A stretch of 7,019 bases of DNA from Actinomycetes bacterium (GCA_023437285.1 JAEZGP010000387.1:1-7019); one strand, 5' to 3'. Positions 1 to 5,933 are shown, counted from the stretch's first letter. A program made the numbers and translations. Notes: generated from the sequence alone by a model not told the origin.

Positions 1-175
1 GCGGCAGGCCGTCCGGCGCCGGCTCGGGCCGGGTAGGCCCGGGCACCGCCCCCGCGAGGGCGGTCAGGCGCACCTCGCACGCGGCCACCGCGTGGGCTGG
101 CCTGCCGCACGCGGCGCAGGTCACCGGCAGCACAAGATCTGCCAGTACGCCTGCCAGCCGCCCGATCGCCCTCAT
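1..175 (-). CDS. comF: ComF family protein (phosphoribosyltransferase-like), N-terminal part only
   Basis: This is the first 58 codons of a minus-strand gene that runs off the left edge of the window. Translating from the ATG at 173-175 gives MRAIGRLAGVLADLVLP, then VTCAACGRPAHAVAAC. This matches the ComF pattern: a short hydrophobic helix with the LVLP motif followed by a small zinc-ribbon segment. C20, C23 and C33 are visible. The family usually has two CxxC pairs, and here the third Cys position is Val30, so the ribbon looks incomplete, unless His28 serves as a ligand. The phosphoribosyltransferase domain would lie outside the window. ComF proteins are linked to DNA uptake in competent bacteria, but their role in actinomycetes is poorly defined. 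A comF gene just downstream of lpqB is a common actinobacterial order, which supports the call. A weak GGCAGG ribosome binding site lies about 8 bases before the ATG. The family call is fairly secure; the function is not. Confidence 0.8.
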   Translation of the reverse strand, partial: MRAIGRLAGVLADLVLPVTCAACGRPAHAVAACEVRLTALAGAVPGPTRPEPAPDGLP

Positions 176-207
176 GCCCGTAGCCTGCCGCGCGAATGCG
201 ATCTTGC

Positions 208-228
208 CAAGGGACTACCGGCCCCTTG
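208..228 (-). terminator. Short hairpin between lpqB and comF, possible weak terminator
   Basis: Arms CAAGGG (208-213) and CCCTTG (223-228) are perfectly complementary around a 9-base loop. The hairpin lies 67 bases past the lpqB stop codon and within the comF leader. No T-run follows on the minus strand, so it is not a classical intrinsic terminator, although actinomycete terminators often lack one. It also overlaps the first DnaA-box-like site. It could equally be a chance structure. Confidence 0.25.
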
Positions 229-290
229 TGGACAGGACTCCCGCCGGTTGTGGATAACGCTGTGGGAAAGCAGGTCAGAGCTGTGGACGC
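227..290 (-). promoter_or_regulatory. Cluster of four DnaA-box-like sites, all in one orientation
   Basis: Read on the minus strand, four 9-mers resemble the DnaA box (TTATCCACA in E. coli; TTGTCCACA is favoured in high-GC actinomycetes). TTATCCACA at 249-257 is a perfect match. CTGTCCACA at 227-235 matches TTGTCCACA at 8 of 9. TTTCCCACA at 261-269 matches TTATCCACA at 7 of 9. GCGTCCACA at 282-290 matches TTGTCCACA at 7 of 9. Starts are spaced 22, 12 and 21 bases, close to whole helical turns, so all four sites would face roughly the same side of the DNA. They fill the gap between the lpqB stop and the comF start. DnaA binding could regulate comF or titrate DnaA. The perfect site is solid as a motif; its function is inferred. 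Confidence 0.6.
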
Positions 291-294
291 CCGC

Positions 295-2106
295 TCAGCT
301 CGGGTAGAACACCAGGCTCGAACCGTCCTCGCGCCGTACCGTGCCGCTGCCCGGGTAGTACTGGTAGGCCTGCCCGTTGACCTGTGCGTACACGGTCTGG
401 GCCAGGCTGGAGTCCCACGGCGGCGGCGCATAGGTCGACAGGTCGGCGAGGCCCTGCAACGCGAGCGCCTGGGCCACGTCGAGGCGGATCTCGCCGGAGG
501 GGCCGTTCTCCTTCGCCTCCCGGGCCGCGGCGCCGTCGGCGTTGAAGGTCCACGCCACCACGCGGTTGTCGGCGGTACCCATCACCAACAGCTGGTTCTC
601 CGCCGACCACACGACGCCGGTCGGCTCGAAGCTGGTCTTGACCAACTGCGCGGTGCCCACCGTGACGGTCGCCCCGTCGACGGTCACCGGCGCGACGTAG
701 ACCTTCCGGCGCGCCAGCAACGCGACGCGCCGGCCGTCCGTGGCGACCGACACCTGGGTCACGCCGCTGACGTTCAGCGACGACAGTTCCCGCGCCGTGC
801 TGCTGCCGCCGTCGACGACATGCAGCACGCCGTCGATCGCGACGAGCGCCTTGTCGGTCTTGTACAGCCAGGCGGGCCGCGCGATCGACGTGGGTCGCCC
901 GACCCGCACCGCGACGTGCCGGGGCGCCGTGCCGTCCTTGTCGACACTGACCACTGAGAGCGAGAGGCGACCGCCCGTACGCGAGACGATGGCGCCGTAC
1001 GTGGCGTCGCGGTTGATCGCCGCGCTGACCACGTCGCGGTTGACGGTCTTGTCGCTGAGCAGCACGGGCTGCACCGACACATTCTTCGCGACCACCCGCC
1101 CCTTGTTCGCACCCGTCTGCGGGATCGCGTAGGTCTGCGCGGGCCGGGGCAGCGTGAACGTGCCGTTGTCGCGCAGGTAGTCGTCCGACGCGCCGTCGAT
1201 CGGTCGCGGGCTGCCCTCGATGTTCAGGCTCAGCTCGACGGGCTTGCCGTTGACGGCGCCCAGCGTCCAGCGCAGTTGACTCATGAGGCGGCGCGCCTCG
1301 CGCTCATCGGCGTAGGCGGCACCCGAGAGGTTCACCCGCAGCTGCGTGTCCGTGGAGGCCAGCACAAGGTTGTCGCCGCGCTTCGTGCCCTCCCGCACCG
1401 GGTCCACCACGCTCTCGACCCATGAGGACGGGCCAGCGAGCAGATAGTCGACCGCCGTGGTGAGCCTCAGGTCCTGGTTGGTGGCGCGCGAGAAGTACCG
1501 CACGTCGGGAACGAGCACCTGCCCGCTCTTGTCCCAGTAGTAGACCGGAAACGCCCGGTAGTGCTCATACAGCGCCTGGTCCCGCAGGAGCATCATGGGC
1601 GGCACGTCGGAGAACTGAAGTCGGGGGTCCTGACCGCCGCTACGGATGATCTTGAAGGTCAGGTCCGGCTGGCTGTTCTGCGAACGCTCGAGCTTGCCCG
1701 CGTCGCGCAGCACACCGATCCACTCGACCGCAAGCTTCACCCTGGTCACGCCGCCCTCCTCGGCACCGATATTGACGCCGAGCACGCGGACCACCTGGCG
1801 CGGGCTGTTCTTGCCGGGCTGCCAGCTCTCCAGCGCCTCCGGCGCCAGGAACTCGCGGACCCGCTCGATGGGGGCCTCGTCCGTGCCGGCCGCCGCGTCG
1901 AGGTACGCGAGGACGAGCTCCTCCGGGTCGCGGATGCCCGTGGGGCCGGCGGGTTGCGCGTACGTGTCGGCGTTCGCCGGCGCGAACGCGTCGAGCCCGT
2001 CGCCGATGCGCTGCGGCGCGTCGGACGTGGTCACGCCGCAGCTGGCGAGCGCGACGCTCGCCGCGGTCAGCACCGCGACGGCGAGGCGACGGCGGGTGGT
2101 GGTCAT
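295..2106 (-). CDS. lpqB: Lipoprotein LpqB, GerMN and beta-propeller protein of the MtrAB system
   Basis: A 603-residue secreted lipoprotein. The N-terminus has Arg5-7, a hydrophobic stretch, and the lipobox LASC with acylated Cys at residue 23. It should therefore be exported, cut before C23 and anchored on the outer face of the membrane. Residues about 50-200 form an LpqB-specific N-terminal region, about 205-300 the GerMN-like domain (including LRLTTAVDYLLAGPSSW), and about 320-603 a beta-propeller-like region ending VFYPS. Length and domain order fit the family. In mycobacteria LpqB interacts with the outer part of MtrB and influences MtrA phosphorylation, cell division and envelope properties; that role is transferred by homology. 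The ATG overlaps the mtrB stop codon (ATGA), and AGGGGAG sits 5 bases upstream, which fixes the start and suggests translational coupling. It is the last gene of the operon. I am very sure of the identity. Confidence 0.97.
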   Translation of the reverse strand: MTTTRRRLAVAVLTAASVALASCGVTTSDAPQRIGDGLDAFAPANADTYAQPAGPTGIRDPEELVLAYLDAAAGTDEAPIERVREFLAPEALESWQPGKNSPRQVVRVLGVNIGAEEGGVTRVKLAVEWIGVLRDAGKLERSQNSQPDLTFKIIRSGGQDPRLQFSDVPPMMLLRDQALYEHYRAFPVYYWDKSGQVLVPDVRYFSRATNQDLRLTTAVDYLLAGPSSWVESVVDPVREGTKRGDNLVLASTDTQLRVNLSGAAYADEREARRLMSQLRWTLGAVNGKPVELSLNIEGSPRPIDGASDDYLRDNGTFTLPRPAQTYAIPQTGANKGRVVAKNVSVQPVLLSDKTVNRDVVSAAINRDATYGAIVSRTGGRLSLSVVSVDKDGTAPRHVAVRVGRPTSIARPAWLYKTDKALVAIDGVLHVVDGGSSTARELSSLNVSGVTQVSVATDGRRVALLARRKVYVAPVTVDGATVTVGTAQLVKTSFEPTGVVWSAENQLLVMGTADNRVVAWTFNADGAAAREAKENGPSGEIRLDVAQALALQGLADLSTYAPPPWDSSLAQTVYAQVNGQAYQYYPGSGTVRREDGSSLVFYPS

Positions 2107-2118
2107 CGCGGCTCCCCT
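2103..2118 (-). promoter_or_regulatory. lpqB ribosome binding site and ATGA stop/start overlap
   Basis: On the minus strand, AGGGGAG (2112-2118) lies 5 bases before the lpqB ATG (2104-2106). The mtrB TGA (2103-2105) overlaps that ATG by four bases in total. The Shine-Dalgarno sequence is therefore inside the last mtrB codons. Ribosomes finishing MtrB could re-initiate directly on lpqB, which would hold the kinase and its lipoprotein partner at a linked ratio. Confidence 0.85.
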
Positions 2119-3803
2119 GATCCGGCGGTGAGGACGTCAGACTCCGGTGAGACGGCGGTGAGGACGTCAGACTCCGGTGAGGCGGCGGCGTCGACGCCGC
2201 GCGCACCCGACTGGACGGTCTGGCGGATGACGACCGGGCCGGCCTCGACATCGTCGGGCACCAGCCGCAACGGCGAGGACACCAGATGCTCGCCGGCCCG
2301 GGTGGGCAGCGTGAGCCGGAACTGGGCGCCCTTGCCCGGCGCGCCCCACGCCTCCAACCAGCCACCGTGCAGGCGGGCGTCCTCGACGCTGATCGACAGG
2401 CCGAGGCCGCTGCCGCCGGTCTGCCGCGCGCGCGACGGGTCGGCCCGCCAGAACCGGTTGAAGACGAGCTTCTCCTCACCCGCCTTCAGCCCCACGCCGT
2501 GGTCGCGTACGGTCACCGCGACGACCCCGTCGGCGACCGCCAGCCGGATCTGCACGGGGTGGCGTTCACCGTGGTCGACGGCGTTGCCCACCAGGTTGCG
2601 CAGCACCCGCTCGACCCGCCGGGGATCGATCTCGGCGATCACCGGCTCGTCGGGCAGGATCACTTCGAAGTCGACGCCGGCCCGCTCCGCGACGCCACGC
2701 AACTGGTCGACGACCCGGTGGACGATGGGCACCAGGTCGGTGGGTTCGGCGTCGAGCACCGCGAACCCGGCATCGAAGCGGCTGATCTCCAGCAGGTCGG
2801 TGAGCAGCCGCTCGAACCGGTCCAGCTCGGCCTGCAGCAACTCGGCGCTGCGCGCCACCGGAGGCTCGAACCCGTCGCGCTCCGTAAAGATCAGGTCGGC
2901 GGCCATCCGGACAGTGGTCAGTGGGGTGCGCAGTTCGTGCGAGACGTCCGAGGTGAACCGGCGCTGCAACCGCGACATCTCCTCCAGCCGCTGGATGTGG
3001 CGCTGCAGGTTCTCCGCCATCTGGTTGAACGACGCCGCGAGCGCGGCAAGATCGTCTTCTCCGCGTACTTCCATGCGCTGGTCGAGCAGGCCGGCCGACA
3101 GGCGTTGGGCGGTTCGGGCCGCGACCCGCACCGGACTCACCACCATCCGGGTCACCAGAAAAGCCATGGCGGCGAGCAGCAGCACCAGCGCGGTCCCCGT
3201 GGCGAAGAGGATATTGCGCACCAGTTCGGCGGCGCGCACCTCGTAATCCAGCGGGAAGAAGTAGTAGACCTCCAGCTGGTACGTCCGGGCGGTGATCGTA
3301 CGGCCGAAGGCCAGGTACGGCTGCTCGCCGACGCCCGCCACGTCGATCGCCACGCGCTGCTGCACGAAGCCGCCGGCCGCCACCTGCTGCTTGAACCTGT
3401 CCGGCAACTGCCAGTACGCCGAGGCGTCCGGCTGGGCGGTGAGCGGCACGTTGGATTCCTTGGAGGGCACCACCACCACGGAGAAGCCCTCCTGGTTGCC
3501 GCGGGCGAGACCGGCGACCAGAACGGGCAGGTTGTTGCGCAACGCGGGGTCACCGCGCGGGTCGGGCACCTGCTTGACGTTGTCCTTGAGCAGTTCGGTG
3601 CCCGCCACGACCTGCTTCATCGCGTCGGCCGTCTTGGCGTCGAGCAGGCCCTCCACGATCATCTTGCCGACGACCAGCCCGAACGTCCCGACCAGGGCGG
3701 TGGACGCGACGAGGGTGATGGTCACGACACGCAACTGCAACGACCTCCGCCAGGCGCGGCGGAGGTTGGCGAGGAACGTGGCGGGCCGGGAGGGGCGAAG
3801 CAT
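2103..3803 (-). CDS. mtrB: Sensor histidine kinase MtrB
   Basis: A 566-residue membrane histidine kinase that phosphorylates MtrA. Visible parts in order: a basic N-terminal cytoplasmic segment; transmembrane helix about 24-46; an extracytoplasmic sensing region about 47-195; a second helix about 197-220; HAMP about 220-272. The phosphoacceptor helix has DVSHELRTPL with His289. The N box is RNLVGNAVDHGE (Asn403, Asn407), the G1 box DHGVG (434-438), the F box FNRFWR (448-453) and the G2 box GGSGLGLS (463-470). All catalytic motifs are intact. Length is close to that of the mycobacterial MtrB (about 567). After about residue 520 the tail looks unstructured and ends in a 10-residue tandem duplication (542-551 and 552-561). 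The ATG lies 6 bases after the mtrA stop, with only a weak GGACGG-type ribosome binding site inside the end of mtrA. The identity rests on the motifs plus the operon. Confidence 0.97.
   Translation of the reverse strand: MLRPSRPATFLANLRRAWRRSLQLRVVTITLVASTALVGTFGLVVGKMIVEGLLDAKTADAMKQVVAGTELLKDNVKQVPDPRGDPALRNNLPVLVAGLARGNQEGFSVVVVPSKESNVPLTAQPDASAYWQLPDRFKQQVAAGGFVQQRVAIDVAGVGEQPYLAFGRTITARTYQLEVYYFFPLDYEVRAAELVRNILFATGTALVLLLAAMAFLVTRMVVSPVRVAARTAQRLSAGLLDQRMEVRGEDDLAALAASFNQMAENLQRHIQRLEEMSRLQRRFTSDVSHELRTPLTTVRMAADLIFTERDGFEPPVARSAELLQAELDRFERLLTDLLEISRFDAGFAVLDAEPTDLVPIVHRVVDQLRGVAERAGVDFEVILPDEPVIAEIDPRRVERVLRNLVGNAVDHGERHPVQIRLAVADGVVAVTVRDHGVGLKAGEEKLVFNRFWRADPSRARQTGGSGLGLSISVEDARLHGGWLEAWGAPGKGAQFRLTLPTRAGEHLVSSPLRLVPDDVEAGPVVIRQTVQSGARGVDAAASPESDVLTAVSPESDVLTAGSGEPR
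2123..2181 (-). repeat. 30-base tandem duplication in the mtrB 3' end
   Basis: Bases 2123-2151 are repeated exactly at 2153-2181, giving 29 identical bases at a 30-base period. The period is a multiple of three, so the frame is kept and the kinase gains a second copy of SPESDVLTA, with V then G as the tenth residue. A degenerate third copy seems to follow on the coding strand: the codons TCA-GGG-GAG correspond to TCA-CCG-GAG of the repeat. That part contains the lpqB ribosome binding site. The identity of the two copies, including synonymous positions, suggests recent slippage or duplication. It is too short and too few in copies to be a CRISPR array. Confidence 0.9.
2185..2200. repeat. 16-base perfect palindrome inside mtrB
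   Basis: GCGGCGTCGACGCCGC is its own reverse complement. In the mtrB transcript it could fold as a 6-pair all-GC stem with a UCGA loop, immediately before the tandem repeat on the coding strand. At this GC content a palindrome of this length is expected by chance about once in a few such windows, so function is not implied. Confidence 0.4.
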
Positions 3804-3809
3804 GCGTCG

Positions 3810-4508
3810 TTATGCCGTCCCCGCCTTATAACCGACGCCACGGACGGTGAGGATCACCTCGGGCCGCTCCGGGTCCGGCTCGATCTTGGCGCGCAACCGC
3901 TGGACGTGCACGTTGACCAGGCGGGTGTCGGCCGCGTGCCGGTAACCCCAGACCTGCTCCAGCAGGACCTCGCGCGTGAAGACCTGGCGGGGCTTGCGGG
4001 CCAGCGCGACGAGCAGGTCGAACTCCAGCGGAGTCAGCTTGACCTCCTCGCCGTTGCGGGTGACCGTGTGCGCGGGCACGTCGATGGCGATCTGGTTGCC
4101 GGTGGGGCCGATGGTGAGCATCTCGGGGGCGGCATCCTCGCCCCGGCGCAGCCGGGCCCGCATCCGGGCCACCAGTTCCTTGGGCTTGAACGGCTTGACC
4201 ACGTAGTCGTCGGCCCCGGACTCCAGGCCGAGCACGACGTCGACCGTGTCGCTCTTGGCGGTGAGCATGACGATCGGCGTGCCGGACTCGGCCCGGATCG
4301 CGCGGGCCACGTCGATGCCGCTCATGCCGGGCAGCATCAGGTCGAGCAGGACGATGTCCGGCCGCGCCTCGCGGAACGCCGACAGGGCCCGTTCACCGTC
4401 CGCGACGAACGAGGGCAGAAAACCTTCATTGCGCAGGACGATGCCGAGCATCTCGGCGAGGGCCGGATCATCGTCGACCACCAGGACACGCGCTCTCATG
4501 GCGTCCAA
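3810..4508 (-). CDS. mtrA: Response regulator MtrA (OmpR/PhoB family)
   Basis: A 232-residue DNA-binding response regulator, the partner of MtrB. The receiver domain covers about residues 5-120: acidic Asp12-14 (VVDDD), phosphoacceptor Asp56 in VLLDLMLPG, Thr83 in MLTAK, Tyr102 and Lys105 in DYVVKPF. The winged-helix domain covers about 138-230, with LTPLEFDLLVALARKPRQVF, EQVWGYR, ADTRLVNVHVQRLRAK and RGVGYKAG. These blocks are nearly the same as in mycobacterial MtrA. The linker has a few extra residues around 133-138 (IGPTGNQ) compared with the 228-residue M. tuberculosis protein as I recall it. The start is TTG at 4506-4508: it gives MDAMRAR, matching the MDxM start of the mycobacterial protein, and AGGA lies 7 bases upstream. 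The ATG at 4497-4499, three codons in, is the alternative. MtrA controls cell division, wall metabolism and, in several actinobacteria, development and replication genes. First gene of mtrA-mtrB-lpqB. Confidence 0.97.
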   Translation of the reverse strand: MDAMRARVLVVDDDPALAEMLGIVLRNEGFLPSFVADGERALSAFREARPDIVLLDLMLPGMSGIDVARAIRAESGTPIVMLTAKSDTVDVVLGLESGADDYVVKPFKPKELVARMRARLRRGEDAAPEMLTIGPTGNQIAIDVPAHTVTRNGEEVKLTPLEFDLLVALARKPRQVFTREVLLEQVWGYRHAADTRLVNVHVQRLRAKIEPDPERPEVILTVRGVGYKAGTA

Positions 4509-4515
4509 TATTCCA

Positions 4516-4519
4516 TCCT
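4516..4519 (-). promoter_or_regulatory. Ribosome binding site supporting the TTG start of mtrA
   Basis: AGGA on the minus strand lies 7 bases from the TTG at 4508, a good distance, but 16 bases from the in-frame ATG at 4499. This favours TTG. Against it, AATATT (4507-4512) lies where a -10 element would sit for a leaderless message beginning at the ATG, so the choice is not fully settled. Confidence 0.5.
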
Positions 4520-4549
4520 GGCCGCCGATTGTGGGAACGGCCGAACGTC

Positions 4550-4573
4550 GGTCCCGGACCCCACCCTGAGGGT
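4550..4573. promoter_or_regulatory. Two adjacent 11-base palindromes upstream of mtrA, possible operator
   Basis: GGTCCcGGACC (4550-4560) and ACCCTgAGGGT (4563-4573) are each perfect inverted repeats of five bases around one central base, with centres 13 bases apart. They fill the part of the gap next to the transporter stop codon, about 40-65 bases before the mtrA start, where a regulator of mtrA might bind. They do not resemble the GTCAC-type direct repeats reported for mycobacterial MtrA, so autoregulation is not supported by motif. I could not find a convincing -35/-10 pair for mtrA in this gap. Confidence 0.35.
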
Positions 4574-5895
4574 TAGCCCGACTTTTCCGGACAAGAGTCT
4601 AATTCATCTTCCAGGGTACGGGGTCGCCCGGCCACCAGCCCGGCCGTGGCGTGCACCACCAGCGCACCGATCAGTACCGCCACCGGCGCCACCCAGGTCC
4701 CGGTGAGCTCGTAGAGCACACCGATGAGCAGGGGCCCCGCGGCCGCGAGCAGGTAACCCACGCTCTGCGCGAACGCCGACAACGCCACCGTCCCGGCGAC
4801 GGTACGGGCCCGCATGCCCAGCAGCGCCAGAACGAGCGGGAAGCTGCTGTGCCCGACGGCCAACATGGCGACCCACAGCAGTGCGCCCGATCGGGGCGCC
4901 ACCAGCAGCCCGACGTAGGCCACCGCCGTCACCAGGGCGAGCACGCCGATGAGGAGGCGCTGGTCGGTCCAGCGGGCCGCCAGGGCCGGCATGAACAGCG
5001 CGATCGGGATGCCGATCGCCATCACGCCGGACAGCAGCAGGCCGGCCACCTCGGCCGAGAAGCCGGCATCGCGGAACACCTGGGCCAGCCAGCTCATCAC
5101 CGCGTACGCCCCGAACGACTGCGCGCCGAACAACAGCGCCATGGCCCAGCCGAGTCGGGTACGCGACGCCCGTACCCGCGACGCCGGGCTCGGCGCGTCC
5201 GCCGGCTCGGCGCTCACCCGCGCGGCGGCGGCGCGGGACTCGGCCGCGCTCATGCGGGCGACCACGACCAGGGGCACGATCGCCACGGCGGCGAGCAGGG
5301 CCCACACCCCGAGCCCCGCGCGCCACGAACCGGCGAGGTGGGCGACCGGCACGGAGGTGGCCGCGGCGGTCGCGGTGCCGACGACGAGGGTCATCGAGTA
5401 CACGCCGGTGATCGGCCCGATCTTGTGCGGGAAGTAGCGCTGGACGACCGAGGGCAGCAGCACGTTGCCGACCGCGATGCCGGACAGCGCGATGGCGCTG
5501 GTCACCACGAACACGGCGGTGGAGGCTGTGAAGGCACGCACCGCCAGGCCGACGGCGAGCACGCCCATGGCGACGAGGAGCAGCCGGGTGGCGCCCAGGC
5601 GTCGCGCCAGGCGGGGGGTGAGCGCGCCGAAGGCCGAGAAGCTGAGGGCGGGCAGCATCGTGATCACGCCGGCGACGGACGGCGACATGCCCAGGCCGGC
5701 GCTGACGTCCTCAAGCAGTGCGCCGAGACTCGTGACGGCCGTGCGCAGGTTCAGGGCGACCAGCACGATCGCGGCCAGCACAAGGCCGCTGCCGATGAGC
5801 TTCGATGAGGTGTCGGGAGCGGGAGGGGACGGGAGCGGGGGGACTGGTCCGGACGGTGCATCGACCAGGCTGGGTGGAGCCACGCATCCGATCAT
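4573..5895 (-). CDS. CynX/NimT-type major facilitator superfamily transporter
   Basis: An integral membrane transporter of up to 440 residues with about 12 hydrophobic helices in two halves, split by a charged Ala/Arg-rich cytoplasmic loop at about 213-247. The family is indicated by LNLRTAVTSLGALL in the first helix (48-61), PRLARRLG after helix 2, and GNVLLPSVVQRYFPHKIG (143-160) around helix 5. These are typical of the cyanate/nitroimidazole (CynX/NimT) branch, whose members carry varied small molecules. The substrate here cannot be read. The first 30 residues are Pro-rich and not membrane-bound. The start is uncertain: ATG at 5895 has no ribosome binding site, while a promoter-like -10 TATGAT (5891-5896) would start the message next to the in-frame GTG at 5883, giving 436 residues. 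The C-terminus contains a TTA leucine codon (4600-4602). The gene is divergent from the GntR gene and 64 bases upstream of mtrA on the same strand. Fairly sure of family. Confidence 0.88.
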   Translation of the reverse strand: MIGCVAPPSLVDAPSGPVPPLPSPPAPDTSSKLIGSGLVLAAIVLVALNLRTAVTSLGALLEDVSAGLGMSPSVAGVITMLPALSFSAFGALTPRLARRLGATRLLLVAMGVLAVGLAVRAFTASTAVFVVTSAIALSGIAVGNVLLPSVVQRYFPHKIGPITGVYSMTLVVGTATAAATSVPVAHLAGSWRAGLGVWALLAAVAIVPLVVVARMSAAESRAAAARVSAEPADAPSPASRVRASRTRLGWAMALLFGAQSFGAYAVMSWLAQVFRDAGFSAEVAGLLLSGVMAIGIPIALFMPALAARWTDQRLLIGVLALVTAVAYVGLLVAPRSGALLWVAMLAVGHSSFPLVLALLGMRARTVAGTVALSAFAQSVGYLLAAAGPLLIGVLYELTGTWVAPVAVLIGALVVHATAGLVAGRPRTLEDELDSCPEKSG

Positions 5896-5917
5896 AGAAT
5901 GATGGGATGAATTTCAA
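5891..5917 (-). promoter_or_regulatory. Candidate promoter of the transporter gene
   Basis: On the minus strand TTGAAA (5912-5917) and TATGAT (5891-5896) resemble -35 and -10 elements, separated by 15 bases, slightly short. Transcription would begin near 5883-5885, downstream of the ATG at 5895. This would make the message leaderless from the GTG at 5881-5883. Confidence 0.45.
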
Positions 5918-5920
5918 CCC
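5904..5920. promoter_or_regulatory. 17-base palindromic operator candidate between the transporter and GntR genes
   Basis: The sequence reads GGGnTGAAnTTCAnCCC: seven of eight base pairs are symmetric around 5912. It sits in the middle of the 38-base divergent gap. It covers the -35-like TTGAAA of the transporter promoter and ends one base before the -10-like TAAGAT of the GntR gene, so a bound dimer could block both. GntR-family regulators usually bind such palindromes beside their own gene. It does not match the E. coli FadR site, so the assignment to this regulator is inference from position. Confidence 0.55.
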
Positions 5921-5926
5921 TAAGAT
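5921..5926 (+). promoter_or_regulatory. Candidate -10 element of the GntR gene
   Basis: TAAGAT fits the TAnnnT pattern of actinobacterial -10 boxes and ends 7 bases before the ATG at 5934. No Shine-Dalgarno sequence precedes that ATG, so the message is probably leaderless. No good -35 is visible. Confidence 0.45.
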
Positions 5927-5933
5927 GTAGTCC

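Noticed and set aside
278..301. GAGCTG/CAGCTC inverted repeat around the lpqB stop codon as a terminator
   Set aside because: Only six pairs with a 12-base loop, partly inside the coding region and with no T-run.
2123..2181. Possible CRISPR repeat pair
   Set aside because: Only two contiguous copies with a one-base separation, no spacers, in frame inside mtrB, and no cas genes.
2185..2200. 16-base palindrome in mtrB as an operator
   Set aside because: It lies inside a GC-rich coding tail. A palindrome this long is not rare at this GC content, and no promoter context is visible.
1561..3246. A 561-codon open frame on the plus strand opposite lpqB and mtrB
   Set aside because: Composition is Arg/Ser/Thr-rich with no recognisable motif; it is the mirror of two well-supported genes.
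4496..4516. A six-codon upstream frame (MEYWTP, then TGA) overlapping the mtrA start
   Set aside because: No ribosome binding site precedes its ATG, which itself overlaps the AGGA assigned to mtrA. Too short to separate from chance.
2286..4706. An 806-codon open frame on the plus strand, opposite mtrA, mtrB and the transporter 3' end
   Set aside because: Long antisense frames are expected in GC-rich coding DNA. The translation is low-complexity and rich in His, Gln, Gly and Arg, has no domain, and the opposite strand encodes clear MtrA and MtrB.
4651..5808. A 385-codon plus-strand open frame opposite the transporter
   Set aside because: His/Gln/Arg/Gly-rich shadow of a clear membrane transporter.
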